Positions 1 through 6,012 of a DNA stretch of 57,512 bases are shown in pieces. A program made the position numbers and the translations under genes. Below the pieces are notes generated by a model, which was given only the letters and a program-made list of their open reading frames with translations, was not told the DNA's origin and made no database searches. Location: assembly GCA_015061615.1 (NCBI GenBank), contig SUWE01000013.1, positions 1 to 57,512 of the forward strand, in the 5' to 3' direction. Every line of letters begins with the position of its first letter. Position 1 is the stretch's first letter. The stretch is from Lentisphaerota bacterium (lineage in GTDB: Bacteria > Verrucomicrobiota > Lentisphaeria > Victivallales > Victivallaceae).

Positions 1-51
1 GGGATATGGAACAGAGAAGCCCCAAATAAAACGCACTTGTTACTGCTGCGA

Positions 52-768
52 TCATTTCGACAATCTCTCTATGCCTTCGTCAAGGTATTTTTTGAAATCT
101 TCCGGATGCCTGACCAACTCCCAAACCCGGTCGAACCTTTCAAATTTTCCATTCCGTTCCATTACCACGCTGCGGCTGACCAGCTGAAAATCCCGTACAA
201 AGTGTTCGTGTTGCGGTTCTTCAACGTTTACGGAAATGAACTTGACATTTTTATATTTTTCCGCAGTTTCTCTGGCAAGTTGTTCAATGGTGTTGCAAGT
301 CATGCACCGCTTTGTACCGTGAAAGTAATAGACTTTCAACTCATTTGATGAAACCTTTTCTGTGACAGTTGCCGGAACTGCCGTTTTTGTTTCCCGGTCT
401 ATTACATAGAGAACACTCCCTGCCACAAAGATCAACAGCAGAATGGTTATGATTTTTTTCAGTTGATTTTCCGGCTTTTTACCGGAACAGCAACAAGTCC
501 TCTGTGTTGTCTGATTGCAGGTGGAGTTTTGATTCCCCTTGTTCAACAGCACTGAAATTTCCTCAACAGACAAAACCTTTCCGGAACTGGCGACTTTTCC
601 GTCAATTACCAATGCCGGAGTGACCATTATCCCCATTGCCACGATTTTTTCAATGTCGGTGATTTTTTCCAGATCACACTCGATGTGGTGTTGTTTTACT
701 GCCATTTCTGCATTGGCAAAAAGTTTTTGACATTTGCTGCATCCGCTTCCCAGAATTTGGATTTTCAT
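52..768 (-). CDS. Fused thioredoxin-like and ArsF-like redox protein
   Basis: 238 residues. The start at 768 is chosen because AAGGAG lies 8 bases upstream; a longer reading to 846 would overlap the permease gene. Residues 1-75 are a small thioredoxin-like domain of the type found beside ArsP-like permeases, with active site GCSKC. A cysteine-rich linker (TCCCSG) follows, then one membrane segment (about residues 106-122), then a second thioredoxin-like domain with CMTC, resembling the family called nitrophenyl compound nitroreductase subunit ArsF. The second domain is probably periplasmic. Last gene of an arsR-permease-redox operon. A role in reducing or handing a metalloid or thiol substrate to the permease is inference. 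These two domains are usually separate genes. Confidence 0.8.
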   Translation of the reverse strand: MKIQILGSGCSKCQKLFANAEMAVKQHHIECDLEKITDIEKIVAMGIMVTPALVIDGKVASSGKVLSVEEISVLLNKGNQNSTCNQTTQRTCCCSGKKPENQLKKIITILLLIFVAGSVLYVIDRETKTAVPATVTEKVSSNELKVYYFHGTKRCMTCNTIEQLARETAEKYKNVKFISVNVEEPQHEHFVRDFQLVSRSVVMERNGKFERFDRVWELVRHPEDFKKYLDEGIERLSK

Positions 769-782
769 TTGCAAGGCTCCTT

Positions 783-1787
783 TCAGATAAAGAATTTGTG
801 GAAAATATTGAACAGGTAACCGACCACTATGATGCCGATCACGCAAACTGCAATAAAAAGTGTAAGCAACTGCGGTTTGACAGCTTTACGCAGCATAATA
901 ATAGAGGGCAGACTTAAAGTCGTAACCGCCATCATAAAGGCAAGAACAGTTCCAAGCAATGCTCCCTTATCCAGTAATGCTTCTGTAACCGGGATCGTCC
1001 CAAAAATATCTGCATACATGGGGGTTCCGGCAATTACTGCAAGAATTATGCCGAAAGGATTTTTATTTCCCAGCAGATTTTCCACATAGTGTTGAGGAAT
1101 CCAATTATGGATAAACGCTCCGATCGCAACGCCGATCAGAATATAAGGAAAAACCTTTTTGAAAGTATCAAACATTTGCTCTTTTGCGTACATCAACCGT
1201 TCCTTGCGGTTTAATACGGCAGACTCTGCTGACGCAGATATATTGGTTTGGTAAATGAATTCTTCCACATACTTTTCCATACGCAATTTTTCAATGATGC
1301 CGCCACCGATCACGGCAATGACCAGCCCCGCAATCACATAGACAACTGCCACTTTTGCGCCGAAAATACTCATCAGCAGTATCAGACTGCCCAAATCCAC
1401 CATTGGAGAAGATATAAGGAATGAAAACGTTACCCCAAGCGGCAATCCGGCACGGGTAAACCCGATAAAAAGCGGAATCGATGAACAGGAACAAAATGGA
1501 GTGACTGTCCCCAGCAACGCTCCCAGAATATTTGCCCATACCCCACGGTATTTTCCCAGGATACGCTTGCTCCTTTCCGGTGGAAAATAACTTTGGATAT
1601 AAGAAATAACAAAAATCAAGACGCACAATAATATAGTGATTTTCAGCGTATCATAAAGAAAAAATTGTAATGAGCCGCCCCATCTGCCGGAAATATCCAC
1701 TCCGGATTTTTGAAGTATTTTCCCGATTGCTCCATTGAGGTAGTTCATCCCCAGCAGTTCATTTTGAATAAAGGACCAAAAGTTCAT
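783..1787 (-). CDS. ArsP/DUF318-family permease
   Basis: 334 residues, normal for the YraQ/ArsP (PF03773) permease family. About eight hydrophobic segments are visible. The conserved block TPFCSCSSIPLF (about residue 95) carries the cysteine pair typical of the family, and a later glycine-rich block contains GTPMYAD. GAGGA lies 6 bases before the ATG. Members export organoarsenicals (ArsP) or are uncharacterised. The upstream arsR and the downstream redox protein, 14 bases away, support a metalloid or thiol-reactive substrate, but the substrate cannot be read from sequence. Confidence 0.88.
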   Translation of the reverse strand: MNFWSFIQNELLGMNYLNGAIGKILQKSGVDISGRWGGSLQFFLYDTLKITILLCVLIFVISYIQSYFPPERSKRILGKYRGVWANILGALLGTVTPFCSCSSIPLFIGFTRAGLPLGVTFSFLISSPMVDLGSLILLMSIFGAKVAVVYVIAGLVIAVIGGGIIEKLRMEKYVEEFIYQTNISASAESAVLNRKERLMYAKEQMFDTFKKVFPYILIGVAIGAFIHNWIPQHYVENLLGNKNPFGIILAVIAGTPMYADIFGTIPVTEALLDKGALLGTVLAFMMAVTTLSLPSIIMLRKAVKPQLLTLFIAVCVIGIIVVGYLFNIFHKFFI

Positions 1788-1808
1788 AATTTTCCTCTTT
1801 GTTTATAT

Positions 1809-1828
1809 ATTTAGTTAAACAACTAAAT
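1809..1828. promoter_or_regulatory. Perfect palindrome between arsR and the permease gene
   Basis: ATTTAGTT and AACTAAAT form perfect 8-bp arms around a 4-base loop. It lies in the 58-base gap between arsR and the permease gene. The arm shares ATTTAGT with the sequence at the arsR promoter, so a second ArsR operator is possible; a role in mRNA processing is an alternative. Confidence 0.45.
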
Positions 1829-1845
1829 GTATCTATAAAAAAAGA

Positions 1846-2139
1846 TCACTCGACCTTTTTCTTTCCGATACACTCGATCATATTAAGTATACATGGACAT
1901 TGCAAGCGATAATAAACCTGCTTACCCCGTTTATCATCAGTAATGATTCCGGCATTTTTCAAAACCGTCAAATGCTGGCTGACAGTAGCAAACTTGACAC
2001 CAACAGCATTGACAAATTCGCAGACACAATGTTCCGCCCCGTCAGCAAGCTGCTTGACGATCCACAAGCGGATAGGATGTCCCAAAGCCTTGAAAACTTC
2101 AGCTTCTGTTTTACAACAATCTTTTTCATATACCAGCAT
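1846..2139 (-). CDS. ArsR/SmtB-family metalloregulator
   Basis: 97 residues, a full-length winged-helix ArsR protein. ALGHPIRLWIVKQL opens the fold; HCVCEF is the CxC metal-binding motif at the start of the recognition region; TVSQHLTVLKNAGII is the DNA-contacting helix. Extra cysteine pairs (DCC near the N-terminus, CPC near the C-terminus) could take part in metalloid sensing. GAGGTG lies 7 bases before the ATG. It probably represses its own promoter, which overlaps an imperfect palindrome, and the permease/redox genes behind it. Confidence 0.9.
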   Translation of the reverse strand: MLVYEKDCCKTEAEVFKALGHPIRLWIVKQLADGAEHCVCEFVNAVGVKFATVSQHLTVLKNAGIITDDKRGKQVYYRLQCPCILNMIECIGKKKVE

Positions 2140-2150
2140 AACAACACCTC

Positions 2151-2188
2151 GTTATTTAGTAATATAACATAATGTTCTGATTTTTCAA
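2151..2188 (-). promoter_or_regulatory. arsR promoter with overlapping operator-like repeat
   Basis: Reading leftwards, TTGAAA (2188-2183), 16 bp, TATATT (2166-2161). The -10 is buried in an imperfect palindrome (2168-2151) with outer arms GTTAT/ATAAC and ACTAAAT inside. A repressor site over the -10 fits ArsR autoregulation. Confidence 0.65.
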
Positions 2189-2416
2189 GCCGCTTTTTTA
2201 GAAAAAGCAATATTTTCAGTTGATGGCAACAGGAGAAACCTTGCCGCCATTTTTGCATTTTAAGGGGCGTGTCGCGGCGGTTGCAGCAAGGTTCGGGTAA
2301 GTGGCAAAAAGCAGAGAAAAAGCACTTGTGAAGCGGTTTTGTGAAAAAAACTTCACAGAATTTTTGGCGAGAGTTGAAAAATGGTCAGCGTTTTTTTATC
2401 TTCCCCCACCAAACAA

Positions 2417-2770
2417 TCATTTTTCCTCCCCTTTTGCCGTATTGATGGATTTTATCAGCATCACCCGGATTTGAGAACAGACATTATCTAATTCCTGATA
2501 TTTTGCTTCGTCAATATAATTTGTTTTCAGCAGGAGTTCCAGCCAGTAACTTGTTTCGTTGGCTTCTTTGAGGGCAATTTGCAGTTTTGCGATAAAGTCC
2601 GGTTTGCCGTGGGCATATTGTGCTTCGTGAATGTTTGCTCCGATACTGGTTCCGGCTCTGCCGATTTGATTGGAAACGATCGTTTCGTGCTGACTTTTCA
2701 GGAATTTTACCAGATTGAGAATCTGCACAGCAAAGTCAATGGAAAGTGTACGCAATTTGCTTTCAGCCAT
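2417..2770 (-). CDS. Four-helix bundle protein (S23/IVS-type)
   Basis: 117 residues from MAESKLRTLSIDFA. Start 2770 is chosen for AAGGAG 9 bases upstream; an ATT-rich extension to 2803 is unlikely. The motif QIGRAGTSIGANIHEA is diagnostic of the four-helix bundle family (TIGR02436/PF05635), first seen as intervening-sequence proteins in 23S rRNA genes and common as single chromosomal genes. Function is not established; it probably forms a pentamer. It stands alone with its own promoter. Confidence 0.88.
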   Translation of the reverse strand: MAESKLRTLSIDFAVQILNLVKFLKSQHETIVSNQIGRAGTSIGANIHEAQYAHGKPDFIAKLQIALKEANETSYWLELLLKTNYIDEAKYQELDNVCSQIRVMLIKSINTAKGEEK

Positions 2771-2793
2771 AAGATGATCTCCTTCTGTAAAGT

Positions 2794-2822
2794 AATATAT
2801 CACCGCAAAAGAAAAAAATCAA
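2794..2822 (-). promoter_or_regulatory. Promoter of four-helix bundle gene
   Basis: Reading leftwards: TTGATT (2822-2817), exactly 17 bp, TATATT (2799-2794), about 20 bases before the predicted start at 2770. Confidence 0.7.
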
Positions 2823-3134
2823 GGCGGCTTGCCGCCGTGTAAGCGAAGCGCACTAAAAGATAACACCATCCTTACTCGCACAGCGAGAAAACTTCACGGG
2901 CAGCGCAAGCTGACCTCTTCACAAGCGGAATGAAATGGAGCGTCTTCATCCACCTTCGCACAAGGCTACGGTGGACAAGCAAGTAAGTCTTCTCCGGGGT
3001 TTGGTGAAGATGTGAAGAAAAGGCTGCGCCTTTTGAGTGAAGAACTTTTGCGATTGCCGCTTTGCGGCAAGTTGCACAAAAGCAGTTAAGAGAAGACTTG
3101 CGTCTTCGTTCGCCATTTTTTTTGCTTTTCAAAA
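2823..3134. other. Gene-less stretch of short hairpins
   Basis: No credible gene. It contains a row of small perfect inverted repeats: GGCGGC-tt-GCCGCC (2823-2836), CCACC/GGTGG (2950-2975), AAAAGG/CCTTTT (about 3018-3034), TTGCCGC-ttt-GCGGCAA (3054-3070) and GAAGAC-ttgc-GTCTTC (3092-3107). The stretch CTTCGCACAAGG..GGACAAG (2953-2979) recurs twice at 32.5-32.75 kb. Probably a dispersed non-coding element; function unknown. Confidence 0.55.
2950..2980 (+). repeat. CTTCG..GGACAAG dispersed repeat, copy 1
   Basis: CCACCTTCGCACAAGG followed by CTACGGTGGACAAGC. Shares CTTCGCACAAGGCT and GGACAAG with 32505-32535. Confidence 0.6.
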
Positions 3135-3248
3135 ATGCTTTTCTGGGATTGCCTTCATTTCATTCAGGCTATCCCGCATTTTTGCAAAAAAATGCTTTTT
3201 GGGGATTGCCTTCATTTCATTCAGGCTATCCCGCATTTTTGCAAAAAA
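3135..3248. repeat. 57-bp tandem repeat, two copies
   Basis: Copy 1 is 3135-3191, copy 2 is 3192-3248; they differ at only two positions by eye. Each holds, on the minus strand, a stem GGGATaGCCT / AGGCaATCCC flanked by T-runs, so the array lies just behind tRNA-Ser where a terminator is expected. A duplicated terminator is the simplest reading. Confidence 0.75.
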
Positions 3249-3250
3249 AA

Positions 3251-3338
3251 TGGCGGAAGAAGAGGGATTCGAACCCTCGGAGAGTTGCCCCTCGGCGGTT
3301 TTCAAGACCGCTGCCTTAAACCACTCGACCATTCTTCC
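3251..3338 (-). tRNA. tRNA-Ser(UGA)
   Basis: 88 bases including an encoded CCA. Acceptor stem GGAAGAA pairs with TTCTTCC; the T arm is GAGGG-TTCGAAT-CCCTC; the anticodon arm GCGGT-CTTGAAA-ACCGC gives anticodon TGA, serine (reads UCN). A long variable arm (CGAGGGGCAACTCTCC) confirms a class II tRNA. The tandem 57-bp repeat follows directly. Confidence 0.96.
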
Positions 3339-3354
3339 GCAAGTTATCTTAATT

Positions 3355-3383
3355 AACATAACTCCAAAACAGGGATTTTGCAA
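3355..3383 (-). promoter_or_regulatory. Promoter of tRNA-Ser
   Basis: Reading leftwards: TTGCAA (3383-3378), 17 bp, TATGTT (3360-3355). Transcription would begin about ten bases before the mature tRNA 5' end. Confidence 0.7.
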
Positions 3384-3627
3384 ATGTGTTTTTGTAAAAA
3401 ACTAAAAAAAATGCTGTTTTTCTTTAATCTCTTTCCTTTTTACTTGAATAATCTCTGAAACGGTGATATATTTGAGGCAATTTCAAAAGTTCTAAAAAAC
3501 TCTTGAAAATTTCCGTTGCGATCTGAAAAAATGAGCATTTTCATCTCATCAACGGTATCTTTTCAATCTTTTTTTTATTGACTTTTGCAATTACCTCATA
3601 TTTCAGAAACTTTTGGAATGTGGATTT

Positions 3628-4398
3628 ATGAATGAACTTGTTGCTTTAGTTGCTGATATTTTGCGCAATGGCGGTGTGGAAAATTTCCGTCAGGAGTCGC
3701 GCTGGATCGCAGAAGATGCTCCCGATGCAGATTCTGCACTGGATTATGCCCGCCGCAGGGCAGGGGGGGAGCCTCTCCAATATATTCTGGGGAGTGCTCC
3801 TTTTCGCAATCTTATGTTGAAGGTCGATTCCCGTGTGCTGATTCCCCGGCCGGAAACTGAAACTCTTGTGCAGTGGCTCATTGACCGTGTGCCGTATGGT
3901 GGAAAAGTTCTTGATATCGGTTGCGGCAGCGGAGCGATTGCCATTTCTCTTGCCGGTGAGCGCCCCGATTTGCAGCTCTTTGCTGCGGATATAAGTCTTG
4001 AGGCACTTATGCTTGCAAAAGAAAATGCAGAACTTTGCGGAGTGAATGTCAAATTTTTTCACAGTGATATTTTTTCTGCATTTGATGGTGAGAAATTTGA
4101 TTTTATCGCTGCCAATCTTCCATACGTTACAGAAGATGAATATGCTGAACTTGACTCCGAAGTCCGCGATTATGAGCCGAAACTTGCATTGACCGCAGAT
4201 GATGACGGTTTGGCGCTGATTTTCAGAACTATCGACGGATTGCCCGCACATCTTTCCGGCGGAGGCGGAGTGATTTTTGAGCTTTCGCCTCATCAGGCTC
4301 CGCGCTGTTGTGCCGCGTTGGAAAAAATCGGCATGCGCAGCATGGTGATAAAAGATCTTTGTCAGCGTGACCGTTTTGTTGCCGGAATATCCTTATGA
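3628..4398 (+). CDS. prmC: Peptide chain release factor N5-glutamine methyltransferase
   Basis: 256 residues, close to the usual 270-290. It methylates the GGQ glutamine of release factors RF1/RF2 using SAM. Visible signatures: RRAGGEPLQYILGSAPF (N-terminal substrate-binding part), RPETETLVQWL, the SAM loop VLDIGCGSGAIAISLA, and the catalytic motif as AANLPYV where most PrmC proteins have NPPY. The ATG at 3628 is preferred over an in-frame TTG at 3613. Its last bases overlap the next gene as ATGA. The 290 bases upstream show no gene and only a weak promoter. Confidence 0.93.
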   Translation: MNELVALVADILRNGGVENFRQESRWIAEDAPDADSALDYARRRAGGEPLQYILGSAPFRNLMLKVDSRVLIPRPETETLVQWLIDRVPYGGKVLDIGCGSGAIAISLAGERPDLQLFAADISLEALMLAKENAELCGVNVKFFHSDIFSAFDGEKFDFIAANLPYVTEDEYAELDSEVRDYEPKLALTADDDGLALIFRTIDGLPAHLSGGGGVIFELSPHQAPRCCAALEKIGMRSMVIKDLCQRDRFVAGISL

Positions 4399-5651
4399 AC
4401 CGTCAGAAAATGCTTGCTTACCGCAAAAAGCTCGGCAACAAGGGTGAAAAGGCGGCAGAGGATATCTACCGTGCGCAGGGATATATGATCCTTGAACGTA
4501 ACTGGCGGTGCAAGGCGGGAGAGCTTGACATTGTTGCGACCGACGGAAAAACTTTGATTTTTGTGGAAGTTAAAACCTTGCGTTACCGTGAAGGGGCGCG
4601 TCCTGAGCTGAATCTTTCAAATCATCAGCGGCGGCGCAACTTCCGTGCGGCGCGGGTGTATCAAAAAATTTGCAGCGGACGGGGAATTTCCGGACGTTTT
4701 GATCTGGTGACGGTTATTTTCAAAGGAGCGTTTATTTATTCTCTGCGCAAATACACTGATTACCTGCCGATGCTGCCGCCGCTTGATGAGCCTTGCGGCA
4801 ATAACTCAGAAGATCTCTCTGTCCGGGAGGAAAAGAGCCGTCTCGGGTATCTGAAAGAGTTTTTCTGCGATCTGCTTACCTCTTTGCGTGAAATGAGTAT
4901 GAGGAAATTTCTGGAACTTTCATTTTCCGGTTGTCCCATTTGCGGTTCTGAGGATTATGGGATCAAAGACGGTCGATTCTGTCCGGAGTGTCTTGCGCAG
5001 CTGAACTTTTTTCCGGATAAGTTCCGTTGTCCGGTTTGTGGAGGTTTGAACGATACTTTGCTTGCGGTTTGTCCGCAATGTGCAGGCGCGCCCGCTCCGC
5101 CGTGGGAAAATGCGGTATCCATTTTTGAATATGCCGGATTGGGCAGAAAAATATTGATCCGTTATAAATTTCACAAAGCCAGCGAATTTGCCCTGTCTCT
5201 GGGGATTTACGGCGCTAAAGCGCTTGCAGACAGCGGTATTGATTGTGATTTGATAGTTCCTGTTCCGATGCATATCATCAGGAAAATGATTCGCGGTTAC
5301 AATCAGGCGGAGTTTTTTGCAGAGATAGTTTCTCAGAAAAGCGGTATACCGGTGATGAATTTACTGAAAAGCCGTTTTTCGTTGACAACTCAGCACAGCC
5401 GCACGCGTGCTGAACGTTATAAAAAGGTGAAAAAGCACTTTTTGTTGCGCCGTCCGGTTCCGGCAGGGAGCAGGATTCTTCTTGTTGACGATGTTTTTAC
5501 CACCGGTTCGACTTTGCGGGCGGCGGCGGAGGTGCTGCTTGCCAATGGTGCCGCTTCGGTATCGGTTCTGACCATTGCCCGCCGGAATCTGATTTCTTCC
5601 GTCAAAGTTGATGTGAGTGACGTGTTGCGGCTGAAAGCACGAGGCAAATGA
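4395..5651 (+). CDS. YraN-ComF fusion (nuclease-like plus phosphoribosyltransferase)
   Basis: 418 residues made of two families that are normally separate genes. Residues 1-125 are YraN/UPF0102, an archaeal-Holliday-resolvase-like fold, with GELDIVATDGKTLIFVEVKT carrying the D...EVK nuclease-type residues. After a linker (about 126-175), residues 180-418 are ComF: zinc-ribbon cysteines (CPIC, CPEC, CPVC, CPQC), YKFHKASEFA, VPVPMH, and the PRPP loop ILLVDDVFTTGSTL. ComF and YraN are both linked to natural transformation or DNA handling, although exact roles are open. Translationally coupled to prmC by ATGA. Confidence 0.92.
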   Translation: MNRQKMLAYRKKLGNKGEKAAEDIYRAQGYMILERNWRCKAGELDIVATDGKTLIFVEVKTLRYREGARPELNLSNHQRRRNFRAARVYQKICSGRGISGRFDLVTVIFKGAFIYSLRKYTDYLPMLPPLDEPCGNNSEDLSVREEKSRLGYLKEFFCDLLTSLREMSMRKFLELSFSGCPICGSEDYGIKDGRFCPECLAQLNFFPDKFRCPVCGGLNDTLLAVCPQCAGAPAPPWENAVSIFEYAGLGRKILIRYKFHKASEFALSLGIYGAKALADSGIDCDLIVPVPMHIIRKMIRGYNQAEFFAEIVSQKSGIPVMNLLKSRFSLTTQHSRTRAERYKKVKKHFLLRRPVPAGSRILLVDDVFTTGSTLRAAAEVLLANGAASVSVLTIARRNLISSVKVDVSDVLRLKARGK

Positions 5652-5698
5652 ATCTTTTTTGCAACTTTTTTGTTTGAGGAATTTTTAAATTGCCTCAT

Positions 5699-5726
5699 TT
5701 GACAAATATTTATTCTGTGCTATATT
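5699..5726 (+). promoter_or_regulatory. Promoter upstream of the dif-like pair
   Basis: TTGACA (5699-5704), 16 bp, TATATT (5721-5726), preceded by TGC. If used, the transcript starts near 5733 and carries the whole inverted pair in a leader of about 280 bases before the heptosyltransferase gene. Confidence 0.65.
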
Positions 5727-5783
5727 ATAAGGTACTTTTGTGTATTGTTGACTATTCTGTTTGATTTTTATTGTGTACAGGAT

Positions 5784-5811
5784 ATGTCGCATAATACACA
5801 TTATGTTAAGT
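5784..5811 (+). other. dif: dif-like Xer recombination site, left copy
   Basis: 28 bases that align with the E. coli dif site: XerC arm ATGTCGCATAA, 6-base centre TACACA, XerD arm TTATGTTAAGT. By hand 20 of 28 positions match E. coli dif, with 10 of 11 in the XerD arm. Bases 5785-5811 recur exactly, inverted, at 5915-5941, so the repeat ends where a Xer site would end. Whether it is the chromosome's working dif cannot be decided here. Confidence 0.7.
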
Positions 5812-5914
5812 CGTTTCAGCTTAAATCCTTGCACTTTCTCTTTCTTTTTTGTTTAATCCAGCAGTATCATTTTTTACAATCACTTTATTTCAAACATATT
5901 ACAAAACATTTCCC

Positions 5915-5942
5915 ACTTAACATAATGTGTATTATGCGACAC
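5915..5942 (-). other. dif: dif-like Xer recombination site, right inverted copy
   Basis: The reverse complement of the left copy over 27 consecutive bases (5915-5941). The two sites face each other across 103 bp. Phage CTXphi carries two dif-like attP sites in inverted orientation about 90 bases apart that fold into the recombination substrate; the geometry here is similar, but both copies are identical. Confidence 0.7.
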
Positions 5943-6012
5943 TGAAAATGCTTTGTTTTTGCAATCTCTTTTATAATCAGCAACTTGCATAGAATTGTGT
6001 TGAGTAGATAAG

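Larger units (their letters stand above)
5652..6012. other. Gene-less region with promoter and inverted dif-like pair
   Basis: 361 AT-rich bases with no credible coding frame. From left to right: a promoter (5699-5726), a dif-like site (5784-5811), a 103-bp spacer (5812-5914), the same site inverted (5915-5941), and a perfect TATAAT at 5972-5977 with only a poor -35 (TGCTTT, 5949-5954). No run of Ts follows the right arm, so this is not an ordinary terminator. Confidence 0.8.

Noticed and set aside
2161-2176. AACATAATG upstream of arsR as a third Xer half-site
   Set aside because: Only the short AT-rich core matches; it is the -10 region of the arsR promoter.
2872-3132. 86-codon frame on the minus strand
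   Set aside because: It runs through the hairpin cluster; composition and lack of a ribosome site point to non-coding DNA.
3135-3248. CRISPR-like array
   Set aside because: Only two adjoining units with no spacers; a plain tandem duplication. No CRISPR array or cas gene is seen in the window.
3353-3362. TTAACATAA next to tRNA-Ser as a dif-like site
   Set aside because: It is the -10 box of the tRNA promoter; the centre and second arm do not match.
3578-3604. Promoter for prmC (TTGACT and TATTTC)
   Set aside because: Spacing is only 15 bp and the -10 is poor; too weak to list.
5785-5941. Inverted repeat as an ordinary terminator or a MITE
   Set aside because: The loop is 103 bases and no T-run follows, so a terminator is unlikely. 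I see no target-site duplication at the ends, and the arm length and sequence fit a Xer site better. MITE remains open only if more copies exist.
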